Shown here one piece after another: positions 6,796-14,639 of a stretch of 64,000 nucleotides of DNA (the first letter of the stretch is position 1; each line of letters opens with the position of its first letter). The stretch is taken from positions 62,001 through 126,000 of the forward strand of contig JACPUU010000001.1 of NCBI GenBank assembly GCA_016192075.1, read 5' to 3'. The DNA is from Bacteroidota bacterium. GTDB lineage: Bacteria > Bacteroidota > Bacteroidia > Flavobacteriales_D > Crocinitomicaceae. The notes under the pieces were generated by a model. It did no database searches, had not been told where the DNA came from, and saw only the letters and a program-made list of their open reading frames with translations. The position numbers and the translations under genes are program-made.

Positions 6796-8262
6796 TCAGA
6801 ACCTGAACCGGGCAAAGCCAAATGCTGCCGAAATGGTTGGTTTATTCTGTGAGAAAAAGGTAACAGCATCACGTGAAGCAACACCAAATTCGTAAGCTCC
6901 GCCGCCAAAGCAAAAGTTAACACCAAGCGGAACCTGTACATCGTATCCGCCGCCGCCGGTGAAACCAGCCATCAGAATTATTTTACCGCCTGCTACTTTA
7001 ATGTCTCCGCCAAGCCCGTAAGCAAAACCGTTGATGCTGCCTGGCACGTCATTGAACGGAGAAACAATTTCAGCTCCAATGTGTGCAATTTTACCTAATT
7101 CAAGGCTGGCACCCATGCGCAATGTTCCCGGCAAGGTTACTTTTTTCTCAGTAAGCCCTCTTAGTTTGAATAAGCCGGTACCTTCAAGCATTTCAGGAAC
7201 GGAGTTGGCAATATTCATATCCTGCAAACCATCTCTGGAATAACTTACAACCAATGTGTCAACGGCTTCATAAACATTGCCGGTATAGGTCATAGAACCA
7301 ATGTTTGTAACAGAGGCAGCAACGTGTAGTTTGTTAAAGAAAGTGGCGTTTACACCAAAGTCAACTCCCCAGCCTTGCCCAACAGAACTTCTCCAGAAAT
7401 TTTGAGCCTGTGACGGAAGTGAATTTAGGCCTGCTGCGTAATCAATCTGAAAACCGGGACTGAAAGCCGAGTACATTTGAAGAACACCATCCTGGTTACT
7501 CAAATCCATCATGGCAATTCCCTGAATGTATTTAAAGCCAACACCTCCGTATAAGGTAAAAACACTGTCAATGTTCAGAATTTTTCGACCATAACCAACA
7601 TGGTATTCGCGGTTCAGACTCAGGCGCAGGTAACTGTCACCCACCAATTGAGAAAGCGGAAGCGGAGAAGAAGCTGTACCGCTGATTACGGCAGCAGATG
7701 AGTCTGCTGACATATTCTGGTAATTGGCAATGTTTACTGTGTCGGTGCCATTGTAGTATTGAAGCGAATCAAAATACATGGAGTTGCGGCCCTGGAAAAT
7801 AAGATCAGAAAATTTAGGGCTGAGGCTTGAGCTCCAGGTTGCTCTGGAGCGGATAGAAATTGCAATCCCGCCAAACTTTGGGTTTTGGTAAGAGGCGCCA
7901 AACATGTTATAATCCATGTTAAAGGCAAAGTCAGATGCAAAACCATTAATGGCATCCATCTTTTGTTCGTAGGTGAGTGAGTCCAGCGATCCGCTTTTTG
8001 CCACACCCCAGATATTGTCACGCAAATCCTGTTTGGCAAGTGATTCAGAATAGATAGACATACCAAACTCAGAGCTTCCCATGGTAACGCTTTTTTCATA
8101 TTGCTGCCAACCAAGGTTTGCCGGGTTAATACCCAAACAATGGTAATCTGTCACAAATGTAGATGAAACTCCTTTTCCGGTTGCCGGATAGGCAATGTAT
8201 TCATTTTGCGCAAACGAATTGAATGCGGAAAAACAAGTTAAAATAAGTACTGATTTTTTCAT
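6796..8262 (-). CDS. DUF5723-type outer-membrane beta-barrel protein
   Basis: 488 aa with a signal peptide (MKKSVLILTCFSAFNSFAQ). The body has alternating amphipathic strands rich in Gly/Ala and aromatic residues (VGYGRKILN, YGGVGFKYIQGIAMM, LHVAASVTNIGSMTYTG, IGAEIVSPFNDVPG) and ends in aromatic FGFARFRF, as outer-membrane barrels do. The N-terminal GINPANLGW motif is typical of Bacteroidota OmpP1/PorV-like and DUF5723 proteins. Single gene with its own terminator. Ligand or role unknown; transport or a structural part of a secretion system are possibilities. Confidence 0.8.
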   Translation of the reverse strand: MKKSVLILTCFSAFNSFAQNEYIAYPATGKGVSSTFVTDYHCLGINPANLGWQQYEKSVTMGSSEFGMSIYSESLAKQDLRDNIWGVAKSGSLDSLTYEQKMDAINGFASDFAFNMDYNMFGASYQNPKFGGIAISIRSRATWSSSLSPKFSDLIFQGRNSMYFDSLQYYNGTDTVNIANYQNMSADSSAAVISGTASSPLPLSQLVGDSYLRLSLNREYHVGYGRKILNIDSVFTLYGGVGFKYIQGIAMMDLSNQDGVLQMYSAFSPGFQIDYAAGLNSLPSQAQNFWRSSVGQGWGVDFGVNATFFNKLHVAASVTNIGSMTYTGNVYEAVDTLVVSYSRDGLQDMNIANSVPEMLEGTGLFKLRGLTEKKVTLPGTLRMGASLELGKIAHIGAEIVSPFNDVPGSINGFAYGLGGDIKVAGGKIILMAGFTGGGGYDVQVPLGVNFCFGGGAYEFGVASRDAVTFFSQNKPTISAAFGFARFRF

Positions 8263-8282
8263 GTCTGATCTGTTTTGAGTTT

Positions 8283-8318
8283 AAAAAAATAGCCTTTGTT
8301 TTTGGGCAAAGGCTATTT
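8283..8318 (-). terminator. Terminator of fabI
   Basis: Perfect 12-nt stem (aaatagcctttg, 8287-8298 / caaaggctattt, 8307-8318) with an 8-nt loop. On the minus strand it is followed by a T-run made by aaaaaaa at 8283-8289. It is 40 bp after the fabI stop and just upstream of the next gene start. Confidence 0.85.
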
Positions 8319-8357
8319 CAATTTTCTTTTCATCGAGTGAATTTAAAAAAATTCAGA

Positions 8358-9170
8358 CTATTGTCCAAATTTTTCGATAACCTCTTGTGTAACACCTGTA
8401 TTAGAAAAACCGCCATCGTGAAAGAGGTTTTGCATGGTTACATATTTGGTCAGATCACTGAACATAACAATGCAGTAATTGGCACAATCCAGCGCTGAGG
8501 CATTTCCAAGCGGTGACATTTTTTCTGAGAAGTTGATAAATTCGTTGAAGCCTTTTACACCGCTGCCTGCCGTAGTCATGGTAGGTGATTGTGAAATAGT
8601 ATTTACGCGAACTTTTTTGGCAATACCGTAATGATATCCAAAACTTCTGGCAACCGATTCAAGGTATGATTTATTGTCAGCCATGTCGTTGTAATCAGGG
8701 AAAACACGCTGTGCGGCAATATAGGTTAATGCCAGGATAGAACCCCAGTCATTCACGGCGTCATTTTTCATGGCTGTTTGCAATACCTTGTGGAATGAAA
8801 TGGCAGAAACATCAAGCCCCTTCATGGTAAAGTCATAATTCTGATCGGTATAATGTTTGCCCTTGCGAACATTCATGGACATACCAATAGAGTGGAGAAT
8901 AAAATCAATTTTACCACCAAAATGCTCCATTGATTTTTTTACCAGGTTATCCAGGTCTTCAACGCTTGTAGCGTCGGCCGGAATAATTGGCGCATTGATT
9001 TTTGATCCCAGCTCATTGATTTCACCCATACGCATGGCAATGGGTGCATTACTTAAAACAATTTGAGCACCTTCTTCATGTGCACGTTCAGCTACTTTCC
9101 ATGCAATGGATTGATTATTCAAAGCACCGAAAATGATTCCTTTTTTTCCTTTTAAGAGTCCGTTTGACAT
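8358..9170 (-). CDS. fabI: enoyl-[acyl-carrier-protein] reductase (NADH), FabI
   Basis: Last reductive step of each round of type II fatty acid synthesis. 270 aa from ATG 9170, the usual FabI length. Seen: N-terminal GKKGIIFGALNNQSIAW (FabI NAD motif G-x5-SIAW), catalytic Tyr160-x6-Lys167 (YNDMADNK), and RVNTISQSPTMTTAGSGVKGF, equivalent to the E. coli segment containing the substrate loop. An upstream ATG at 9200 would overlap the -7 element (9198-9205), so 9170 is preferred. Same strand as the GIDE gene, 172 bp upstream of its reading direction, with its own promoter and terminator. Confidence 0.94.
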   Translation of the reverse strand: MSNGLLKGKKGIIFGALNNQSIAWKVAERAHEEGAQIVLSNAPIAMRMGEINELGSKINAPIIPADATSVEDLDNLVKKSMEHFGGKIDFILHSIGMSMNVRKGKHYTDQNYDFTMKGLDVSAISFHKVLQTAMKNDAVNDWGSILALTYIAAQRVFPDYNDMADNKSYLESVARSFGYHYGIAKKVRVNTISQSPTMTTAGSGVKGFNEFINFSEKMSPLGNASALDCANYCIVMFSDLTKYVTMQNLFHDGGFSNTGVTQEVIEKFGQ

Positions 9171-9197
9171 AGATTTGGTCAGGTTGAATTTAGTATG

Positions 9198-9205
9198 CAA
9201 AAGTA
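9198..9205 (-). promoter_or_regulatory. -7 promoter element of fabI (TACTTTTG)
   Basis: Minus-strand TACTTTTG matches TAnnTTTG, 27 bp before the chosen fabI ATG. It decides the start at 9170. Confidence 0.55.
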
Positions 9206-9220
9206 ATTAATCCGGAATGA

Positions 9221-10048
9221 CTAGCCGGTTACCATTGAAATTAAACCATAAATTGCCAGTCCGGCACCCACAATCCAGCACGCAAAGGCACCTATTTTCA
9301 AGCCTTTAATCGATGATCCCAGATCACCTGAAAGTTCTGTTTCTGATTTTGTGGATACAATAAACGGGTAACGTGATTCTTTGGGTTTAGATATCAGCAG
9401 TCTGCCTTCACGGTCGTTGGCATCGCCCAGCACATACAAGGCCTGGTTCAGTGGTATGGCTGTTTCAGTATACCGGTAACCAATGGTTCTGCGACCAGGA
9501 GTGGTATCACCCAAACCAAAAGAAACACCGCCTATTTTGAATTTTACCAGGGCATCGGCATTGGGTTCTCCTTTTTCGAAATTGGAATGAATCTGAATAG
9601 CGTGAAGTTCTGCTTTTGCAGGATCAATCTGAATAAAACCGGTTTCATCTTTAACACCAAAACCATTGGCCCAATTGGTATTGTCTGAAACAACATCTGA
9701 TTTTTTTACCCAGTTTTTGGTCAGTTTTCCCTGCGAATCTCTCCGTTCTTCAAGTCGCTCGTATTCATGAACCACTTTGGACGAATAATAAACAACCTGT
9801 TTTTTGGCAAGTTCAGATGTAATAGGAGTGTCAGAATGTGCAACGCCTTTTACTTCACAGAAATGCGTAAAATTTCCGTTTCCCATTGACGAGCGCATGC
9901 TCTCAAAATTTTCATTGATTTCACTGATTTTTGATGTATCAGTAACTGACAGCAGCGCTGATTTTCCTTCTTTTTTTCCCTTGGAAATCCAAAGAAAAAG
10001 TCCGACGATGGCAACAACTGCACCGGCAATTAATAGTCCTATTCCCAT
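9221..10048 (-). CDS. GIDE-domain (MUL1-like, no RING) membrane protein
   Basis: 275 aa. A membrane helix at each end (about 1-20, GIGLLIAGAVVAIVGLFLW; about 250-272, IGAFACWIVGAGLAIYGLISM) flanks a soluble domain. It carries the pattern of the GIDE/BAM domain named after human MUL1: a short SRMRSS-like entry, FCEVKGVAHSDTPITSELAKKQVVYYSSKVVHEYE, IGYRYTETAIPLNQALYVLGDA and LLISKP. Bacterial members are often auto-labelled E3 ubiquitin ligase, but no RING finger is present here, so ligase activity is not supported. Probable envelope-associated protein of unknown role. Confidence 0.78.
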   Translation of the reverse strand: MGIGLLIAGAVVAIVGLFLWISKGKKEGKSALLSVTDTSKISEINENFESMRSSMGNGNFTHFCEVKGVAHSDTPITSELAKKQVVYYSSKVVHEYERLEERRDSQGKLTKNWVKKSDVVSDNTNWANGFGVKDETGFIQIDPAKAELHAIQIHSNFEKGEPNADALVKFKIGGVSFGLGDTTPGRRTIGYRYTETAIPLNQALYVLGDANDREGRLLISKPKESRYPFIVSTKSETELSGDLGSSIKGLKIGAFACWIVGAGLAIYGLISMVTG

Positions 10049-10346
10049 AGTGTTTGAAATTTTGAGATGAATTTAGAAACTTTTTTGGATTTTGGCTATT
10101 CCGTTTCCCGGTAATACCTCCTTTTCAAAGACTGATTCTTTTGTAAAGAGGGTAGCAGCGAATGGTTCTGCTGACAGGTAACTTACGTTGGACTGAAACA
10201 GCTGCACACTCATTTCAGCTTTTGCGCTAATCGCAACTTCTCCGTTTCCCTAGCGGAATTCAATTTCAAAAGCCCGTCACGTCGGGCTAGGTTTGTCCTG
10301 TTTTCAGTGCATAACTGAGGGCTTAACAAACTAAAATGAAAGCAGC
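10049..10346. other. Intergenic region between divergent genes
   Basis: 298 bp with no convincing ORF. It holds a short hairpin (agcccg / cgggct, 10271-10276 and 10283-10288) and a few small inverted repeats. No TAnnTTTG element is obvious for the plus-strand operon; its promoter must lie here but I cannot place it. Confidence 0.5.
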
Positions 10347-11339
10347 ATGAAAATACTAGTGACAGGTCCTGACGGACTTCTTGGAAGCAACCTGGTGCGG
10401 GAACTATTGAGCCGCAACTACCAGGTAACCGCAATGATTCAAACGCATCACCGGCCAGCCACATTGATTGGTTTACCCATTGATTTTATTACCGGAGATT
10501 TACTGGATGCAAACCGGGTAAAAGAAGCAGTGAAAGAAATGGATATTGTTATTCATTGTGCAGCCAACACATGCATGTTTCCGGCACGGGCTGAGATTGT
10601 TAACCGGGTAAATATTGACGGAACAAAACACGTAATTGATGCTTGTCTGACAAACAAGGTAAAACGCCTGATTGTGGTTGGGTCAGCAAACTCTTTTGGT
10701 CCGGGTTCTATGTTTCAACCGGGAAATGAAACAGTACCTTACCAGGGATACCGTTTTGGGCTGGATTACATGGATTCAAAATATACGGCTAAAGAACTGG
10801 TGCTGGATGCTGTTGAAAAAGATGGATTGGATGCGGTCGTTGTCTGCCCAACATTTATGATAGGCCCCTATGATTCACGGCCCAGTTCCGGTGCCCTGAT
10901 TCTTGGTGTTTACCAGGGAAAAATTCCGGGGTATACCAATGGTGGAAAAAATTACATTGCCGTAAAAGATGTGGCCGTTGGAATTGCCAATGCCATTAAA
11001 AAGGGACGAAAAGGAACCTGTTACATTTTGGGAAATACCAACCTGACCTACAAAGAAGTGTTTCAAAAAATTGGCTCCACCATTTCTGTCAAAGGTCCGC
11101 GGTTTTGGTTACCCGGCAGGCTCGTTATTCTGCTTGGCTGGATGAATTCAAAAATGGCCGGAATTTTTCGTTACAGGCCCGCATTAACCTATGAGCTGGC
11201 ATTGCTTTCAGCGGGTGATCATTATTATTCAGCACAGCGGGCTGTAAAAGAATTGGATTTGCCGCAAACGCCAATTGAAAATGCTATTAAAGAGTGTTTT
11301 GACTGGTTTAAAGAAAACGGATACCTGAACAAAAAATAA
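10347..11339 (+). CDS. NAD(P)-dependent epimerase/dehydratase (extended SDR)
   Basis: 330 aa. N-terminal Rossmann motif TGPDGLLG (family TGxxGxxG) and catalytic Tyr-x3-Lys in GLDYMDSKYTAKE. The order VVVCPTFMIGPYD, then ANAIKKGRKGTCYILG, matches the dihydroflavonol-4-reductase/HpnA-like branch of extended SDRs, which act on nucleotide sugars, sterol-like or other hydroxy/keto substrates. First gene of a four-gene operon; the next gene starts 5 bp after its stop. Its paralog closes the operon (12936-13931). Substrate unknown. Confidence 0.88.
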   Translation: MKILVTGPDGLLGSNLVRELLSRNYQVTAMIQTHHRPATLIGLPIDFITGDLLDANRVKEAVKEMDIVIHCAANTCMFPARAEIVNRVNIDGTKHVIDACLTNKVKRLIVVGSANSFGPGSMFQPGNETVPYQGYRFGLDYMDSKYTAKELVLDAVEKDGLDAVVVCPTFMIGPYDSRPSSGALILGVYQGKIPGYTNGGKNYIAVKDVAVGIANAIKKGRKGTCYILGNTNLTYKEVFQKIGSTISVKGPRFWLPGRLVILLGWMNSKMAGIFRYRPALTYELALLSAGDHYYSAQRAVKELDLPQTPIENAIKECFDWFKENGYLNKK

Positions 11340-11344
11340 TACGT

Positions 11345-12145
11345 ATGATTCATTTTGTTTCAATTGATTTTTCACTGACCCGTCATGATCTTGCAGCTGG
11401 TTTACCGGTAGTATTGACACTTTTGTTTTTCAGTACTTATTGGTTCCTGACACAATCACCTGCTATCAAAAATTGGTTTTATGCGCGGTATGAATTTAAT
11501 GAGGCATCATACCGGCACATTCTGTTCAACCGGTTTGCAGGGTTTGTGCTGATGGGTATTTTTCCGGTTTTGATTTGCCTGGTTTACCTGAATGAATATA
11601 CCCTGGCCGATTACGGATTAACGTTCATTTCTGAAACGGCACTTTTTTCGTTACTCTGGATTATCGGGCTTTGTATGGTTGTAATTCCGCTGGCTTATTT
11701 CAGCGCCCGCAAAGAAAAAAACTGGGCTCAGTATCCACAGATTCGTGCCGCTAGCTGGACACGCCGGATGATGGTGATGAATGCACTGAGTTGGTTTGTT
11801 TACCTGTTTGGGTATGAATTCCTGTTCCGCGGTGTTTTGCTTGTTCCGCTGACTGACACAATGGGGCTGTGGCCGGCAATAGCTGTGAATGTTGCCCTTT
11901 ATGCCGCCACACACATTCCAAAAGGGTTAGATGAAACCATCGGCGCCGTTCCGCTGGGAGTAGTGTTGTGTATTTTAACACTGCAGTCAGGCACCATCTG
12001 GATTGCTTTTTTAGTGCATGTGGCTATGGCGTGGACCAATAGTTTTACAGCACTGAAATACAACCCGGCAACAAACTACTCCGGCAAAAAGGCCGCACAT
12101 ACACCGGTGCGTATTTTGGAAAAACGTAAAACAAAAAACACATGA
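11345..12145 (+). CDS. CPBP-family intramembrane metalloprotease-like protein
   Basis: 266 aa with about seven hydrophobic segments. The CPBP (Rce1/Abi) motifs appear as GYEFLFRGVLL (the Glu-x3-Arg part of EExxxR; the first Glu is Tyr), ALYAATHIPKG (FxxxH motif) and LVHVAMAWTNS (H-x-x-x-x-x-N-like). The family includes CAAX prenyl proteases and bacteriocin-immunity proteins. It overlaps the next gene by 4 bp (ATGA), a sign of coupled translation. Placing a membrane protease between two SDRs and a hydrolase is unusual. Confidence 0.85.
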   Translation: MIHFVSIDFSLTRHDLAAGLPVVLTLLFFSTYWFLTQSPAIKNWFYARYEFNEASYRHILFNRFAGFVLMGIFPVLICLVYLNEYTLADYGLTFISETALFSLLWIIGLCMVVIPLAYFSARKEKNWAQYPQIRAASWTRRMMVMNALSWFVYLFGYEFLFRGVLLVPLTDTMGLWPAIAVNVALYAATHIPKGLDETIGAVPLGVVLCILTLQSGTIWIAFLVHVAMAWTNSFTALKYNPATNYSGKKAAHTPVRILEKRKTKNT

Positions 12146-12939
12146 ACCAGGTTATTCATATCTATCTCCTGCGCGGTCTCACCCGCGAGTCAGGGCACTG
12201 GGGATCGTTTATAGAACTATTTCAGCAGCAAATGCCCGATGCTGTAATTCACCTGCTTGATCTTCCCGGGTCCGGAAAATATGTGCATGAAAAAGCATCA
12301 GTCAGCATTGCCAGGATGGTTGATTTTATGCGGCATGATTTTTTGAAAGAGCAGGGTGAAGGAGAGCGGATTATTTGCGCAACGTCACTGGGTGGAATGG
12401 TTGCCAGTGAATGGGTAATGCGTCATAAATCAGATTTTCAGGGGCTCATCATTATCAATTCCAGTTTCAAAAAAATTTGTACCACGGCTGAACGGGTTAA
12501 GGCTGGTGTACGGCGTGACATGGTCCGTATTTTGTTTACCGGCAATCTGCATAAGCGGGAAGCACTGATTGTAAATGTGAACAGTAACCGGCCTGAAATT
12601 CATGCCGCAATAACGGCTGAATGGGTTGAAATACAAAAAAAACGAACCATGAGCCGCCGCAATATACTGGCACAAACCCTGGCGGGAATGCTTTATGGGG
12701 TGAAACAAAGAAAACCGGAAGTACCTTTGCTTATTTTTGGGTCAAAGGGTGACCGCATGGTATGTACCCGTTGTATTGAAAAAACACATGCAGCTTTTGG
12801 AGGTACGTTGATCTGGCATCCTGATTCAGGCCACGCCCTTCCGCTCGATGAACCGCAGTGGCTGGGTGAACAAATTGCAAACTGGCTCAAAACCGGTTTC
12901 AGGGAAGAACGCAAAAAAACACGAAACGCTGTCAAATGA
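12142..12939 (+). CDS. alpha/beta hydrolase
   Basis: 265 aa. The nucleophile elbow is CATSLGGMV (Ala-Thr-Ser-Leu-Gly-Gly; the first Gly of GxSxG is replaced by Ala). The acid is likely Asp in FGSKGDRMV and the base His in DSGHALPLDEP. The N-terminus (YLLRGLTRESGHWGSF) resembles the oxyanion-hole region of short esterases. It overlaps both neighbours by 4 bp. Substrate unknown; an ester or thioester made or processed by the adjacent SDRs is plausible. Confidence 0.86.
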   Translation: MNQVIHIYLLRGLTRESGHWGSFIELFQQQMPDAVIHLLDLPGSGKYVHEKASVSIARMVDFMRHDFLKEQGEGERIICATSLGGMVASEWVMRHKSDFQGLIIINSSFKKICTTAERVKAGVRRDMVRILFTGNLHKREALIVNVNSNRPEIHAAITAEWVEIQKKRTMSRRNILAQTLAGMLYGVKQRKPEVPLLIFGSKGDRMVCTRCIEKTHAAFGGTLIWHPDSGHALPLDEPQWLGEQIANWLKTGFREERKKTRNAVK

Positions 12940-13931
12940 AAATAGCTGTGACCGGTGCCACCGGATATATAGGCGCACACCTGGTAAAATACCTGGCAGA
13001 ACAGGGACACATGGTGCATGCACTTGTGCGCTCTGTTGAAAAAGGCCAATGCATTAACCGGCCGCAGGTGATTCTTTTTGAAGGTGATATTTTGGATACG
13101 GAATCATTGCAGCGGTGTGTGAATGGTTGTGACCAGGTTTATCACCTGGCTGCTTTTGCCAAAGTATGGGCGCAAAATTCAAAGACGTTTTTTGACCTCA
13201 ATGTAACCGGCACCCTGAATGTGCTGAATGCAGCCGCCAAAGCCGGTGTTCAGCGTACAGTTGTAACTTCAACGGCTGGTGTTTTTGGTCCTTCGATGGA
13301 GGGCTCAGTAACAGAATCGCATGTTCGTTCCATCGACTTTTTCAACGAATATGAAAGTTCTAAAGCATTGTCTGAATCCAGAATAAAAGATTGTGTGGTG
13401 AACGGACAGGATGTGGTTATTGTTTCACCAACCCGGGTTTACGGACCTTACCTTTTTGGTAAACCAGAATCGGTAACCCTGCTTGCTAAAAAATACGTGC
13501 AGGGCAGCTGGCGGTTTATACCCGGTAACGGAAGCAAGTTTGGAAATTATGTGTTTGTTGAAGATGTGGTGAAAGGTCATGTACTGGCAATGGAAAAAGG
13601 AGTAAAAGGGAATACCTATTTGCTGGGTGGTGAAAATCATACCTACACCGCTTTTTTTAATACCCTGGCTGAATGTTCAGGCATCAGGCGTAAAATGGTT
13701 CACATGCCTGATGCTTTTCAAATGCTGTTTGCCCGGTTGCAATTGGTGAAAACCTGGTTTGGAAAAGAGCCGCTGATCACCCCCAAATGGGTTGCCAAGG
13801 GAAAATACGACTGGCATGTAACCGCTGAAAAAGCCCGCCTGGACTTAGGTTTGAAACCAACTCCCTTAAGAGAGGGCCTGCAAAAAACAGTTGATTGGAT
13901 TAAAAAATCAGCAGACCCGACAGCAGGTTAG
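12936..13931 (+). CDS. NAD(P)-dependent epimerase/dehydratase (extended SDR), operon end
   Basis: 331 aa. Rossmann motif TGATGYIG at residues 6-13 and catalytic Tyr-x3-Lys in NEYESSKALSE. VVIVSPTRVYGPYLFG and FGNYVFVEDVVKGHVLAMEKG follow the family order. It resembles the first SDR of the operon in length and branch (dihydroflavonol-4-reductase-like), so the two may act in sequence or be duplicates. It overlaps the hydrolase by 4 bp (ATGA). It faces the LRR lipoprotein gene 21 bp away and I see no clear terminator. Confidence 0.9.
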   Translation: MKIAVTGATGYIGAHLVKYLAEQGHMVHALVRSVEKGQCINRPQVILFEGDILDTESLQRCVNGCDQVYHLAAFAKVWAQNSKTFFDLNVTGTLNVLNAAAKAGVQRTVVTSTAGVFGPSMEGSVTESHVRSIDFFNEYESSKALSESRIKDCVVNGQDVVIVSPTRVYGPYLFGKPESVTLLAKKYVQGSWRFIPGNGSKFGNYVFVEDVVKGHVLAMEKGVKGNTYLLGGENHTYTAFFNTLAECSGIRRKMVHMPDAFQMLFARLQLVKTWFGKEPLITPKWVAKGKYDWHVTAEKARLDLGLKPTPLREGLQKTVDWIKKSADPTAG

Positions 13932-13952
13932 AGGAGATCAGAGGGTGATGCC

Positions 13953-14609
13953 TTAAAAACTGATTTCACAATCGGGCAGCGCTTTTTGAATACGGGCCTT
14001 TTCGGCTTCGTCAAAATTATTGCGCGCCAGGCCCAGGTATTTCAGCTTTTTAAGATTTCCGATAGCAGCTGGTAAATGATCAATGTAGCATCCATACAAA
14101 TAAAGTTCCTCAAGACTCACCAGTTGAGAGAGAACTTCACAGTCGGTAATTCCTGAGTTGTCAGTCAGATCAAGAACCTTCAATTTTTTTAGTTCTGCCA
14201 TTTCTTTTGGAAGCGTGCTGATAGCATTAATCCGCAGCTCAACGCGTTCCAGGTCCGGTAGATTTTTAATCGAAGAAGGTATTTCAGTGATTACGGAACA
14301 GTAGGATGTTTTATTTCCATTTGCATCAACTTCAATTCCACAACAATCCTGACCGGTAATTATGAGCTCACGCAGATGAGTTAATTCAAAAACACAATCC
14401 GGAATATGCTGATCCGGAAAACTGGATGAACTTGCGTAGAAAGAAGTGGCAGTGTCTGAATACTGATCACATTCAAACGGGCCCGGTGTAATCATTACCG
14501 GTTGTTGTGAAAGGGGGACTTCTGTAGTTGTTTCCAGGGGTTGTGATGAGCAACTTAAAGCAAACAAAGCGGCATAAAACAGGCTGCTATTTTTAACGGG
14601 TCCGATCAT
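13953..14609 (-). CDS. leucine-rich-repeat lipoprotein
   Basis: 218 aa. A lipoprotein signal peptide ends in FALSC with the lipid-attachment Cys at residue 20. The C-terminal half holds about four LRR units of the LPxxxxxLxxLxxLxLxxN type (LPDLERVELRINAISTLP, LKKLKVLDLTDN, LVSLEELYLYGC, LKKLKYLGLARN). Two adjacent Cys (GQDCCGIEV) sit before the repeats. A surface or periplasmic protein-protein interaction role is likely. It starts 30 bp after the HU-SPOR gene stop on the same strand. Confidence 0.82.
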   Translation of the reverse strand: MIGPVKNSSLFYAALFALSCSSQPLETTTEVPLSQQPVMITPGPFECDQYSDTATSFYASSSSFPDQHIPDCVFELTHLRELIITGQDCCGIEVDANGNKTSYCSVITEIPSSIKNLPDLERVELRINAISTLPKEMAELKKLKVLDLTDNSGITDCEVLSQLVSLEELYLYGCYIDHLPAAIGNLKKLKYLGLARNNFDEAEKARIQKALPDCEISF

Positions 14610-14639
14610 TCAGCAGAACTAAACCGGGTTTTTCATGGG

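Noticed and set aside
9221-10048. E3 ubiquitin ligase function for the GIDE protein
   Set aside because: No RING motif or other ligase residues are present; only the membrane-associated GIDE domain is seen.
10210-10464. 84-aa minus-strand ORF across the divergent region
   Set aside because: It overlaps the start of the SDR gene in antisense and has no coherent domain or signal.
10347-13931. Reading the SDR/hydrolase operon as an OleABCD hydrocarbon pathway
   Set aside because: The thiolase-like OleA and the AMP-ligase OleC are missing, and a CPBP protease is not part of that pathway.
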